NCBI GenBank assembly: GCA_003313425.1
Contig: NHZP01000004.1
Location: 1,736,001-1,800,000, forward strand
Direction: 5' to 3'
Origin: Pseudopyrenochaeta lycopersici
Lineage: Eukaryota; Ascomycota; Dothideomycetes; Pleosporales; Pseudopyrenochaetaceae
Length of the DNA stretch: 64,000 bases
Shown: positions 1 to 10,860 of the stretch, piece after piece
Layout of the letters: each line of letters opens with the position of its first letter
Numbering within the stretch: the stretch's first letter is position 1
Position numbers and translations under genes: made by a program
The notes under the pieces: generated by a model
What the model was told of the DNA's origin: nothing
Database searches by the model: none
What the model saw: the letters and a program-made list of their open reading frames with translations, nothing else

Positions 1-734
1 GCAACACCGAGAATATATACCGCGCCTGCGCCGGCGTGACTGCGTACAAAGTTCAAGATCCCGATCCGCACGCAGAGAACAACGGCAACATTCTTGGTGT
101 CTGCATTGACGTGCCGATTGGCGGCAAGTTCATTGACACATATCATGTCTTATTGAAGGTCACGGAACGGAGTGGAGAGAGATTATTAAAAATTCACAAA
201 CATACTATTCCGACATGTATTCCTTTACAGCAGCTGGCCAACAAATGGCTGCCGGCTAGCTGCAAGGACATCGAAGGAGCACCAGATCCCGAGCAAGATT
301 TAGTCCGATTTGGACGATCGTTACGAAAAGAGTTGGTCGGCTGGCATATGCGTGTCAAATCCGTGGAAGATTTGAGAAAGGAAGCCGGTCTTACAAATTC
401 GCGTGCACGACGACATGAGCAGGAGACCAGCTCCGAGAACGCAGTCAAGGTCCTGAACGCGTTTGTCAGCGACGATGACAGCAGTTCAGATATAGAGGAA
501 GCAGAAGAGGAAGCAGAAGATAGCACCGCTCACATACTGGACATTGAAGCCGACGCTGCCGTCCGCCAGATTACCATTACCTGGTCTGACATCCGGACAG
601 CAGTCATGACTATCACCAAGGACGGCAGGATCGAGAAAGCAATTTGCAGGGCAAAAGATGGAAGCCGGGACACTGTTCTTAGTAGGAAAGCCATTGGGCC
701 ACTGGGAGGGCTATTACGGCGCCTGAATGCCTAG
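1..734 (+). CDS. Inner kinetochore subunit CENP-O/Mcm21 (Mal2-like), 5' truncated by window edge
   Basis: The reading frame is open from base 3 to a TAG at 732-734. It encodes the C-terminal part (about 243 residues) of a Cenp-O family protein, a COMA/CCAN subunit that links centromeric nucleosomes to the outer kinetochore. Family landmarks visible are an ENIYR...GVTAYKVQDPDP segment at the start, a KIHKHTIPTCIPL motif, and an LRKELVGWHMRV helix near the middle. An acidic serine-rich linker (DDDSSSDIEEAEEEAE) follows and then a final beta-rich segment. A GTG at 36 is not a real start, because homologous sequence continues upstream of it. No intron is evident in the visible part. The identification rests on recognised motif order; the missing N-terminus cannot be judged. 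Confidence 0.85.
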   Translation, partial: NTENIYRACAGVTAYKVQDPDPHAENNGNILGVCIDVPIGGKFIDTYHVLLKVTERSGERLLKIHKHTIPTCIPLQQLANKWLPASCKDIEGAPDPEQDLVRFGRSLRKELVGWHMRVKSVEDLRKEAGLTNSRARRHEQETSSENAVKVLNAFVSDDDSSSDIEEAEEEAEDSTAHILDIEADAAVRQITITWSDIRTAVMTITKDGRIEKAICRAKDGSRDTVLSRKAIGPLGGLLRRLNA

Positions 735-1305
735 AAGGAATCTGCGAAAATTCGACCATCATGAACAAAAAGGATCTGCTTTGAAGAACGGTTCACGCTA
801 GCTTTTGCCTCTTGGCTGGCGTAAGGGCGTTTGGTTATTTATATGATACCCGCATCCATATAATGCGCTTTCCAATTCATCACACCTTGTGAACAACCAT
901 TTATTGAACAAAGACCAGTCATTTTGGTTCTCGTGAGTGGGGTGTGAGACCTTGCGAGTCAGACTGTTCTCTGAAGGCCGAGATATCAACGGATTGTGTG
1001 AATTTCTCCAGATCATGAAGACTCACAGCATCGTCAGAGTGGGAAGCAATATAGTTGCTGCTCTTCTCAGTGGGGATGTTAACCTCTATTCATGTAACTC
1101 CTTATAGACCAAAGTTGGTACGAGTATCTATTGCAAAAGAATATGCGCTGAAAGCCACTTCACCAAAGTAGTAAGTGGAATGCCACTGGGATATCAATGC
1201 TACGAAGCCCATCTCTTTTGAGACAATTTTGTTGAGTGAGTAAAGCATCGAGTGCATGAAGATGCTCTCAGCTCATAATCGTACATTCAAGGCCCTCAAT
1301 CATGC
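735..1305. other. Intergenic, convergent 3' regions
   Basis: This 571-bp gap lies between the CENP-O stop and the UBX stop, so it is a 3'-3' interval. I see no conserved ORF, repeat or RNA gene. The short open frames here have no family signature. Confidence 0.6.
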
Positions 1306-2914
1306 TCATGATCGCTTGTCATCGTCATCATTCCTGGGCACGGTGTCCAACTAAGGAATTCAATGTCAGCTTCGTGCCTAGTAGAGAAATTCCAGGCCAT
1401 GAACGCAAAGTGGCTTACCTGGTTACCGTTGTAGAATTGCTGAGGCTCACGTGCCCGTTGATCTGCCAATGTCCGGACTCTAATGCTAGCCCCTTCTGCA
1501 GGAGCCTGCTGTTGTGATGGCGGTCTTGTGGTCGGCTGTGTACTTTGGCCAGCTTCTGCTTCTGCAGGCGTTGATCCGTATCCGATTACTGATCCCAAGG
1601 TACTCCCGACAAACCCGACTGTCGAAGACAGAAGCCCCAGGGCACCACCAACCAGTCCCGTAGCGGTCCCTACAACACCACCACTCGCCCCTGAATATGC
1701 TTCTGTGTAGCCTTTGACAGGAACAAGGACAAGAGTCGCACTAGGGGCTAGATCAATGTCGCCCAGTGATTGACTTTCATCACCCGCCGAAAGCTCGCGG
1801 CTCGGTTGTGGTGCGAGGATGTGTCTGAAGAAATACGGTGGGAGTTGCTTGTTATCGATATTCGGGTCATCTGCAGAGAGCTTCGCAAACTCCTTGTCGA
1901 CCCAAGAGCGGACCTCATCTTGTAGCGTGGCTGTTCGCGGGAAGGTGGAACGTATAGTACGTCCGTCGAACAACCTCACGTTCAGATTCACAGTCTTTGC
2001 TTGTGAGCCCCTCGTAGAGGTAGTTATTCTTGCCTGGGCTTCATTTTGCAGACTTGCGTCTCGCTCCCGCTCCCGCTCTACTTTCCGTGCATCTGCTTGC
2101 GCTCGTCGCTCTGCCTTGTCTGCCTCAATCCGCGCTTTTATGCGAGCTAATTCTTCGGCCTCGTCTCGTTTCTTCTTCCGCAGCGCATCGCGCGCCGCTT
2201 GTTGTGCACTGTTTGTGGAGCTGGTCGGAGGAACGGGTTTCTGTTCTGGGTTTGAGGTAGCTTTCTGCTTGCCCTTCGCGTTCGCTGACGGTGTGGAGGC
2301 TGACACAGGCACAGGTGGGGCAGGCCTTGTAGGCACGTATGCTCCTGTCGTTGCATAGAAAACGGTCCCAAGTCCATCGTCTGTCTCACTGTCGGCCTGC
2401 TGTGGTGTGCTTGCTTGCGGTGGTGGGTTCTGTGTTGCGCTGGAACCTGGGATAGCCTCTGCCCCAAGGACCTTCCGTATCGAATTGGTAAACTCGTCTT
2501 TGCTTACTTCGCTCTTCAGCTGCAGTTGTAGCTGGCCATTTTTTATCACTATGAATGTAGGTGTATTGTTGATATCGCAAAAGGCCGCGAGAAAGCCGGC
2601 TTCGGTGGAGCCGGCCTGGAGGCGCAAGAGGACAGCTTTCTGGTCGAGGAGGCTCGACAGCTACACACATTGTCAGCCCAGGTTAGCTTTATGTTCATTG
2701 ACGGAAGAGAATGGAAAGCAAACACATACCCAGCCGCTCTTCAACCACTCATCTTCCCATATATGACTTGTCGCGCCATCATCTGGTCAATCTGTCAGAT
2801 ATCTCTCCACTTCCCGACTGAATGCCCTAGCTTACCGCGCACGAAACAAGCCACCAGCTTTTGTTGCTGAATGGCTAGCGCAATACCGCTCTGCAAGCTT
2901 CCTTCATGGAACAT
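1306..2914 (-). CDS. UBX-domain protein with thioredoxin-like N-terminus and membrane hairpin (UBXN4/erasin-like)
   Basis: Four exons on the minus strand: 2836-2914, 2730-2782, 1419-2660 and 1306-1350, giving 472 aa. The N-terminus (MFHEGSLQSGIALA...ACFVR, then WEDEWLKSGW and the strand with NNTPTFIVIKNG) matches the degenerate thioredoxin-like domain of UBXN4-type proteins. A charged coiled coil follows at about 196-250. The UBX domain, which binds Cdc48/p97, is at about 266-359. A Gly/Val/Leu-rich hydrophobic stretch at about 370-405 fits an ER membrane hairpin. The last intron restores the family-typical tail after FYNGNQ; reading through it would give an unrelated 20-aa tail. The likely role is recruiting Cdc48 to the ER for protein degradation (family knowledge). 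All splice junctions keep frame. Confidence 0.85.
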
Positions 2915-3529
2915 ATTTGCAAAGGTTGAGAGAGGTGAGTGGTGGATATTCGCGGGGTGAAGCATGGGGACGCGCTGCGAGCAAGGATACATGCCCCAAG
3001 CTCCGCGGGGAATTAATATGCAGCACCAGTACCGAGGCCGAGCGAGTGGGCCACGAACATGTACAGTCATGGCAGACTTGGCCAAACTGCAGCTTGAGGT
3101 TTCATGCAAATGCGGACTAGTCAAGAAGTGAGTGACGCAGTTAACAGATCTATCGGGAATGCTAAATCCAAGTCCTATGAATCCATCACGCCCAAGGAAA
3201 GTAATGCTGCGAAAAGCCAATGCTTAAACTCCCAGAATCAACCGCCAGCCACACCAGAAAAATCAAAGGTGCCGCAAGGCAAATGCTATTTCTTGTGTAG
3301 ATTGAGCCATATGCTGAGATATTGTTTGCCCGCCTGGCCATGACTTGAGCCGAGTTCGTGTCTTGCACTTTATTAGTGCCCAGTCGTGTCGGAATTGAAG
3401 TAAATCCCCTCGCAGTGTTGATCAGAGGTTGTCTGTCAGGACCGATCGACGCATATATTCAAGCTTTCGATCCCTGCTCGATTACACCAAACTGCCGCTC
3501 CGCCCCCGTGTGTCTGCTTATTCAGTCTC
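2915..3529. other. Intergenic; probable UBX promoter and racA 3' region
   Basis: A 615-bp gap upstream of the UBX gene and downstream of racA. Only short unsupported open frames occur. No repeat or RNA gene is recognisable. Confidence 0.5.
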
Positions 3530-4391
3530 TTATAGAACGACGCATTTACTCTTACTCTTCTTCGCTGCTTGTTGAGGACGGGGACTGAGAACAGCGCTGG
3601 GCAGAATTAGCACGATTCCGCACTTGGACTTTTGGCAACATACCGGATGGCTTCGTCAAAAACGCTCTTCAAATTGCGCTGCGTCAGCGCTGAGCACTCC
3701 AAATACTTCTGTGCCTTGATCTCCTTGGCGACCATGACCGCCTGCTCGTATTGAATGGGTGCCATCTTCTTCTGTCTCAGCGATTCCTTGGTCGCCTCAT
3801 CGTCCCTCAAATCGAGTTTTGTGCCGACAAGGATGATTGGAACGCCTGGTGCGTGATGGTCGATTTCAGGGTACCACTGGTAGGTGGTTAGCATTTGTGG
3901 CGGCTGTCAGGGGGGGATGGATCCTTACCTTTGCCTTCACGTTGTCAAATGACGGAGGGCTGACGATGGAAAAGCAGATTAAGAATACATCAGTTTGCGG
4001 GTATGAGAGTGGTCGCAATCGGTCGTAATCTTCCTGTCCAGCAGTATCCCACAGTCCGAGACTTATAGGCTTTCCATCTACCATGACATTTGCGGAGTAG
4101 TTATCGAACCTGGACGCGTTTAGCTCGCGTCCCTGGCGAGTGCGCAGGGTACTCACACTGTGGGGATGTATTCTCCTGGGAAGGCATTTGTTGTGTATGA
4201 GATGAGCAGACATGTCTGCAAGGTTAGCAATCGACGGGATGAAAGTAGAAGGGGCGAGGGCTTACTTTGCCCACAGCACCGTCGCCTGTCACAACACACT
4301 GCAGAGGCGTTAGTCAGGGCATGTCCATAATCCAGGCAGAGCCGATGCAGCAGAAGCATACCTTCAAGGATTGGGTCGCAGGAGCAGCCAT
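3530..4391 (-). CDS. racA: Rho-family small GTPase Rac
   Basis: Six exons: 4362-4391, 4266-4298, 4157-4215, 3929-4109, 3644-3876 and 3530-3596, giving 200 aa. The G1 loop GDGAVGKT is split across two introns. Further landmarks are the effector region YIPTVFDNY, switch [19 protein letters not shown], the Rho insert, the base-recognition motifs TKLD and SAL, and a polybasic tail KKSKSK before the prenylation box CVVL. The last 22 residues lie in a separate exon; reading through that intron gives a false tail without a CAAX box. Sequence favours Rac over Cdc42 ([17 protein letters not shown] start, VKAKWYPEI). Known role: polarised hyphal growth, NADPH oxidase activation and actin control at the plasma membrane. 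The intron-dense 5' half is typical of fungal rho genes. Confidence 0.95.
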
Positions 4392-5694
4392 GGTGCAGCT
4401 GTGGTGGGCGTGGTCTGATTAGAGTCGTATGCGGGTACTGGAGCCCTGTTCGGCGGAGGCAATGGGGCTGGGTTCGGGGAAGCAAGAAGCGAGCAGCGGA
4501 GCTTGGGGAGGTCCTGTGCGGCAGACGGTCAGATGCAAGCTGGTAGGAGGCCGAGATAGATGGGAGACGCACTGTTGGGACTGCTCAGCGGCTTCCGACC
4601 AGATTCTGTGAACGCACGGGAGCTATCTGCAGCGTAGGGGGGCGTTTTATCGCTTGGCGGCGGCGGGTTAAGAAGCGAGCTCTCGAGATGGATGCGCGAG
4701 TCGACGCAGCGCGGGCCACTGGGTTAGGCGGGGGTTCGAGTCGTGGGTCTGGCGGCAGGTTTGCCAGCAAGTTGCAGCGTCGGGCTTGCGCAAGGTGGTG
4801 AGGATTTGGAGAGGCAGGTCGCGGGACGATTTCGAGGAGAGGTCAAGCGGCCCTTTTGGCAAAAAGGCAGGCGCGTATGGACGTGGTGCTTTCATGAAAC
4901 CGATTTGCGACACACACCATTGCACGCCTCTACGCTGTGTGATAGGCAGGACGCACGGTGGCATGGCCTCTGTTTGGGCCGTTCTTCCACAGCTCTGGTG
5001 GTCCCGATTCGCAGACCGCCCGCCGCCCTCGTAGACAGCTTTGGACTCCCTGCCTACCAGAGCTGGCGCCGTCATGGCTCTGTGGCATGCACACGCCCAC
5101 ACCACGGCGTTCAGAAACAGGCACCCACAACCCAGCCGGAGCGCAGCGCGTTCCCTGCGTCCTGGGGAGCCGTCTAGGCATCCCAATACCAGGCCGATTT
5201 AATCTTCGCCCGCCGCGTCAATCGTGTGTGCCGCCATGGGTGCCATGCCCTCAATCATCGATATTTCGCCCTCTCTGCGCTGTGATTCGCCTGCAGATCG
5301 CCTTTTCTGCTCGCCGGTCTGTCTGCACGAGCTTCCTATTAGCCGTGCCTTGCTCGACATGTGAATCCCACACTCACGCTCGCATCGGCTTTCCGCAAAT
5401 CGGAGTGTGCAGCTCCTGGACGCCTTCGCAACTCTCAGTGTGGCGTGAATGACAGCGTGCATCAGTGCATGTCTGGGCCACTGTTTCGTCGTGTCTTGAA
5501 ACATATGTTTGGACAACCTCAACTGCCTTCCCGCCGCCGTCAGTCACGCCGCAGAAACAAACATCAACTGACATCAACTGCATTAGCTCTTCGACCTCTC
5601 GTGCTGCATGCGGCACACTCGGTGATGCGACTTGGCTGGATTCATAGCTGTCTGGGGTATCATTCGATATTACTCTCAACGAGCTGATGCTAAT
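4392..5694. other. Long G+C-rich intergenic region upstream of racA
   Basis: A 1.3-kb gap that should contain the racA promoter and 5' UTR and the 3' end of the CMS1 transcript. Open frames overlap on both strands, with no family signature and no consistent codon pattern; I treat them as chance frames in G+C-rich DNA. Confidence 0.5.
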
Positions 5695-6628
5695 TCAATA
5701 AAAGAGGAAAAGCCCCTCACCATCCTCCTTGCCTTCACCGATAAACTCTTTCCTCAAGAGAAGCTTGACCAACGGCTCATGGAGCTCCTTCATGTCAAGA
5801 ATCCCACGCTTCTTCTGGTCGATGTAGGACACATCAATGAGCACCCTCTTCAAGTTAGCCGTCGACAGGGCCTTCTCTTCCAACAGCGCAACCAGTCGGT
5901 CAGGAGTTCCCACTCCAAGGTCGATTCTGCAAAAACTGTTAGCACCATGTAGCAGCTACCAAACATCAGACCCACTTGTTCTTCTTCAAGTGTGCCACCT
6001 GGTCGGCAAGCTTCAAGTGCTTCGCGAATAATTTAGCTACGTTTGCATTCTTGATGCCTTGCTTTGGTAATCCCGATTTGAGAGCTCTGCATACATCGGC
6101 AGCTCGGATTCCAGATGCAGTGACAACAATAGTGTGCGGTGCCCCTGTTGGTTTTGAAGGCGTCGGCTTCAGTGTGCTTGATTGCTGCTTGAGAAAGCCG
6201 GAAAGATTGTCTGTAGTCCGCGGCTCAGTCCAGCTGGTACTATCTTGTACAGTACGAGCTATGCCTAATCAGCTCCTGTCCTTCGCTGTACAAATGCTGT
6301 ACTCACCTGAGATGAACTTGTCCTCGAGCTCTACACTGCTAAGATCTTTGCCATAGAGCCGAGTTCGTGAATTGATGTAATCTGCAAGCAGCTGACCATC
6401 CATCCGTTCGAAAGAATGATTTACTCCCAACTCTTGATCCAAATCATCTTCATCAATCTCTTTCGCCTTTTGCTTCTTCTTTTCCTTCCGTTTCGCTTTC
6501 TTGGCTGCTTTCTTGCTGTCCTTACTCGCCTCAGGCTCTGCTTCTCTTTTCCGTTTCTTCGAGGTTGACGTCACGTCGAATTCAGCCTCAATCAGGGGAA
6601 CTCCACCTTCGGATTCGGAATCCGACAT
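5695..6628 (-). CDS. cms1: CMS1-like protein of the U3-containing 90S pre-ribosome
   Basis: Three exons: 6307-6628, 5976-6264 and 5695-5926, giving 280 aa. The N-terminus is acidic and then strongly basic (KKRKREAEPEASKDSKKAAKKAKRK region). The body has a helicase-like Rossmann strand (PHTIVVTASGIRAADVCRAL), then KNKIDLGVGTPDRLVALLE and VLIDVSYIDQKKRGILDMKEL. This motif order is typical of Cms1, a small-subunit processome factor related to DEAD-box helicase cores but lacking a full ATPase. The start at MSDSESEGG fits the family; an in-frame ATG at 6670 would add 14 residues. It is divergent from CENP-T with 207 bp between start codons. Confidence 0.85.
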
Positions 6629-6835
6629 CGTGTGGCTAGTGTTTGGAGTATGGATATGCGGCTTCTCCAACAGAAAAAGTTCCAGTTGTCAATGTTATCG
6701 ATAAGAAAGAGCCTAGCGTCCTTTAGGCTAGGCCAATGAAAGTCGGAGCAAGGCGCGTCCCACCGACGCGTTGCCTGAGGTCCATCAACAAGCCAATTCA
6801 ACATACTATATTGCTGTTGGATTGTCACCACCACC
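6629..6835. promoter_or_regulatory. Short bidirectional promoter interval, CMS1 / CENP-T
   Basis: Only 207 bp separate the start codons of two divergent genes, so both promoters must lie here or inside the 5' ends. No specific transcription-factor site was identified. Confidence 0.5.
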
Positions 6836-8578
6836 ATGTCGGAATCTGCGCACAAGAAGCCGCGAATTTCTCCACAGCGCGAAACAGACAGGACACCAAA
6901 TAACGATGCGCGCATCCAACCCAGCACACCCTTCCGCCGCGCTTTCAGTGCAGGCCCCACTCCGGGAAGCAGGAAGACTCCCACTTTTCGGACACCCGGC
7001 ACTGGAAGGACACCTCGAGGAGGCCCAGCAACTCGACCTCTTCCAGCACGCAGAGCAGCGCCGACTACACCGCATGCGATCAGAGCGTTGCGGGAGCGCG
7101 CCAATGCGGCAAGGACTCCAGGAAACAACCGCAGGAGGAGCGGGAGGATACAGAGAGAAACTCCGCGAGACATCCTCCGAGACTTGAGCAGAGGTATGTT
7201 TTGCATTTCATTGTTCGATTGGCAATCAATGACCGTCCACAGCGCTCGCCCACAATAGCCGCCCAACAGAGCCATCACCACAAGCCCAACCATCACGAAG
7301 TCGACATTCTGCTCTTGATCTTCCAGATGTTGAGGATGGCCCTGATCCTGCGGCGCCCCGCCTCTCCATGGCACTTGATGATATGTACGACGAGGATAGT
7401 TTCCATGATGCCCCGCCAAGACAATCACTCCTTCCTGAACTACCAGACGACGTAGATGGTGGAACTGTACAATCACTCGAGTTTGGAAGGCGTGCGATCA
7501 GCGAGGACCCGCGTTTCATGTTCGGAGGGAGGCACAGTGAGCGATTTGCGGATCTCAGCGAATTAGGTGCAGTTGAGGAGGAGTATGAGATCGACGGCAC
7601 ATTTATCAATCGACGTGCAGACGGATTACTTGATCAAACTATGGATGAAGCGTTGGACGAGGACGACACAACGACACAAATTCGAGCTTTGACAGGACGA
7701 AGAGATGGACGCGCAAGTGATGTGGATTTGGGCGTTTTCGGTGACGAAGAGGATGACACCGAAGAGCCTACTTTCCGCTTCCTTATTCCTGAACGTATGC
7801 GAGCCCCAATACGAGAGGCGGTACAGAACGATGAGGAAAATCAAGATTTAGATGACGCACTTCCAGCGATTGAGGATGATATGCCTGTGCTAGCGGACGA
7901 TGATTTAGAAGAGGAACTCGCTGCCCTAGACGGCGAAGATGATGCAGAAGCTGGTGGAGCAATAGGATGGGAGTCCGACCCTATCGTAGACGACGATGTT
8001 GATCTAGCTGCATACCGCGAAGAAGAATCAGCACTGGACCGAAGTTTACGAACACAGTCGCCAGAGCATTCTGCCGTATCTAAACAACGAAACGTTAGGA
8101 GAGCGAAGGAGCTGCGGATATCACAGCGAGGACTCGAGTATCCATCGTTTCCAGCAGCATCTGTCAAGAAACTCGCTGTAGGGTTCATGAAGTCCCAAGG
8201 CAGTAAAGCCCAGCTCAGCAAAGACACGCTTGCTGCGCTTGTGAAGACCACGGATGATTTTTTCGAGCAGATTGGTATTGACCTGGCGGCGTATGCGCAG
8301 CACGGAGGACGAAAGGTGATTGAAGAAAGTGATGTTATTGCTCTGATGAAGAGGTATGTTACAATCTACCTTTGGTACAGTTGTGTGCAATTATGCAATT
8401 CGGCTCACTAACCCTCTGCAGGACTCGCAAGACGTCGAACAGCAGCACATCCTTTTCTCTTGCGCAAAAAATGCTTCCTAGAGAGCTACTTCAGCAGCTA
8501 CGCATGGAGCCTCCTATCAAACTGAGAGGTCAAAAGCGGAAGCGGCTGAATACTATACAAGAAGAAGATGAAGTTTGA
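6836..8578 (+). CDS. Inner kinetochore histone-fold protein CENP-T (Cnn1/Cnp20-like)
   Basis: Three exons: 6836-7193, 7243-8353 and 8422-8578, giving 541 aa. The N-terminus is basic and rich in TP/SP motifs (RKTPTFRTPGTGRTPRGG), as expected for the CDK-phosphorylated Ndc80-recruiting tail. A long acidic middle follows (DDALPAIEDDMPVLADDDLEEEL). The C-terminal histone fold is at about 419-490: YPSFPAASVKKLAVGFM, LSKDTLAALVKTTDDFFEQIGIDLAAYAQHGGRKVIEESDVIALMKR. A short tail LPRELLQQLRMEPP then closes the protein. This architecture is diagnostic for CENP-T, which pairs with CENP-W on centromeric DNA. A 294-aa open frame on the opposite strand at its 5' end is a shadow. Confidence 0.9.
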
Positions 8579-8599
8579 TATGATCATGACTTTGGACGT

Positions 8600-9717
8600 T
8601 CATGACCAGTCAACACTGTGTCGTACTCGCTTTTGAGTACCGGACATGGGCTTCTTTACTACCATCCAGAACATGATCGAAGTAGCGAAACTCAACGCAT
8701 ACCTGCATCATGTTAGCTGTTACTTCATAACGAGAGATGGGATTACGCGCCATGTGAAGATGTACTGCGTATGGTTGTTCCGTAAATTTACGGTAGGCGC
8801 TCTACCAATCGGCACACCCTTTGGTTCGCGCTCATAGTTTGTGAGCAGATCCGGTACTGTTATCGTTAGATACCCATTCCAATTCATTTCACTAAGCATC
8901 TCAAAAGATGGCACTCACTCATTGTCTCCTCCACCCAAACAGCTTGACTCCCGGTGTGCGCTGCCATCTCCTCCACACTGGGAAAGAACCACTTCCCGTT
9001 CTCAGGCTCATTCTTTGGCGTGAACATGTTCCCCTTTGGCGGTATCCTCAATAGACCCTCAATCGTGACTTCTCCCTCTGGCAGGGCGCCATTCTTCTTC
9101 CTAAACCACTGTTTGCTCGTCTCCTTCTTGATCCATCCTCTACAACAGAGTATCTTATGCACATTCCCCCTCTCATCCTTCCTCTCCAGCGGCGTAACGA
9201 CAGTATACCCCTCCTCACCATCCAACATCCTTGGCCCAATTAGCATTTCCTGGTCATGCCGTAGAATCCCTTTCGCATAGACTCTCCTGTAATCGAAATC
9301 TTTAATCGCCGCAGGGTCAATCCTCAGCGGCAACTCCAGCGGCGGAAACGTCAACCTGTCCTCAAATCTTGCAACCAACTCGGTCTTCCACCCCAGGCGT
9401 TGCACCTGCCAGCACCCGAGCAAAAAAGCAGTCACCGGGATTATGGCGAGGATTATGAGTCCCGGGCCATGTTGTTTGCCTGCGCGCGCCATTTTGGCCG
9501 GCCGGTCGAGGATTGAGACAAAGTTTGGATCTAGGCCGGGACCGCCGCCTACGGAGCGGCGTTGACTGGCGCGGAAGAGGAAGAATTGTGGTGCGAATCG
9601 CGCGCGGACGCATTGTGGGCGGGTGGAGGGTTGTATGCGTGATGTTCGTGATATATTTGACGCATTCTGGGAGTAATATCGCCGGAAAAGGTTGAGGAAG
9701 GGGTTCGGTTTCGACAT
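8600..9717 (-). CDS. shy1: SURF1/Shy1 cytochrome c oxidase assembly factor
   Basis: Three exons: 8919-9717, 8751-8856 and 8600-8702, giving 335 aa. The start at MSKPNPFLNLFRRYYSQ gives a basic, Arg-rich mitochondrial presequence; upstream in-frame ATGs exist but are less likely. The first membrane helix is LIILAIIPVTAFLLGCWQVQR, followed by the SURF1 body (RRVYAKGILRHDQEMLIGPR, GYTVVTPLER, CRGWIKKE, IEGLLRIPPKG) and the second helix YALSFATSIMFWMVV at the C-terminus. SURF1 acts in heme a3 insertion into Cox1 in the inner membrane. To join ...IFTW to YALSF in frame the last intron must start with GC (GC-AG, 8703-8750). Confidence 0.9.
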
Positions 9718-9899
9718 GGTGGTGTGGTGTGCAATTGGCATGCGATGCACAATTGTTGGAGATATGAATGAGATGATGTCGGACATCGGAACTCACGCAG
9801 ACTAGCTCCGAAAGAGGCATGGTCCCCGCGATATACCTTCGAGCATCAGGCACACTCCATCCAACAACAATACATTACAACAATCTGGAATTCAAAATT

Positions 9900-10706
9900 A
9901 TGGCCGAGGTTCACTCTCAGCCGATTCAGATTCCTGACGCTCGCCCTGAAGGCGAGGGAGCAGAAAAAGAGAAGGATACACTCATCGCTCAACTTGATCA
10001 GTTACTCGAACGCTATCTTCATACCTTGGATGAGTATGAGAGGGTTCGACAAGAGCTTTCTAAGCAGCTCTCTTCTGTATGCACGAAATCAATACCTACG
10101 AAAGGGGTTTAGGTACTGACGTTCTCTAGGGCTATATTTCTCTAGCTCAAGCCAACTTTCACAATTCGTCGTCCGCAATCAGGTACGGACAGGACTGCTA
10201 TGATGAGCGCATGCAAGTGATACGTAAGGCGTATGTTAAACCCGAGTTTTCATCACCACCCCAAGTACTCTGGATGAACTGACTAGTTTAGTGCTATAAC
10301 GGAAAGAAAGCATAGATCTGATGAAGCACGGCTGTGCTTCTCCACATTTCTTGCAAATGAGGGCCATGCGAGTGTCAAGACCGCAGGAACTAGTGTTAAC
10401 AAGGATGAAAAGCCAACAGCAAGCCAAGTTGATTCATCTGAATCTGCTGAACAAACACCTGAAATATCGAAGCTTGAATCGCCGTCAGCAACTGATCCTA
10501 CTGAGAAGTCAACAAAAGATAGCGCAAAGTCCAATGATCCGTTGCGATGGTTCGGTATTCTAGTACCACCTGCTCTCCGCACTGCCCAGTCGACTTTCAT
10601 TGCCGCTGTCGAAGGACCGATCCCTCAACTAGCTACCATAGCTCGAGATCTGAGGGCCCAAGAGATTGAAATTGGACGATTAAGGAAACAAGTCAAGAAA
10701 TTATAA
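9900..10706 (+). CDS. vma22: V-ATPase assembly factor VMA22 (CCDC115-like)
   Basis: Three exons: 9900-10076, 10130-10230 and 10292-10706, giving 230 aa. Family marks are the N-terminal coiled coil LDQLLERYLHTLDEYERVRQELSKQLSS, then GYISLAQANFHNS...RYGQDCYDERMQ, a low-complexity Ser/Thr/Glu linker, and the conserved C-terminus DPLRWFGILVPPALRTAQ...AVEGPIPQLATIARDLR. Vma22 works with Vma12/Vma21 in the ER to assemble the V0 sector of the vacuolar ATPase. An in-frame ATG at 9819 would add 27 residues; 9900 fits homologues better. The gene is divergent from SURF1 (182 bp between starts) and convergent with PDCD5. Confidence 0.88.
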
Positions 10707-10860
10707 TCTTCTCATGCTAGTCGAACTTAAACAAATTGAGGCTTTTTCATCATCGCTCGCTCGTTATGATGTTCCGCGTGCGCAAACACATATATCGTTC
10801 GTTCATGTTTCGTGGGAAACTGCATGAAAACGCCACCCAATGCAACACATCTCCTCGCCC

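Noticed and set aside
4725..4760. tRNA-like B box (ggttcgagtc)
   Set aside because: The flanking bases do not pair as a T-stem and no A box or acceptor stem lies at the right distance on either strand.
4668..5186. Overlapping open frames on both strands upstream of racA
   Set aside because: Several frames are open at once in G+C-rich DNA and none has a family motif; best explained as promoter or UTR sequence.
6592..7476. 294-codon frame on the minus strand opposite the CENP-T 5' end
   Set aside because: It is antisense to a well-supported gene, spans the CMS1/CENP-T promoter, and shows no domain.
9819..9899. Upstream ATG of VMA22 adding 27 residues
   Set aside because: The added sequence is not family-like; MAEVHSQ at 9900 is the better start.
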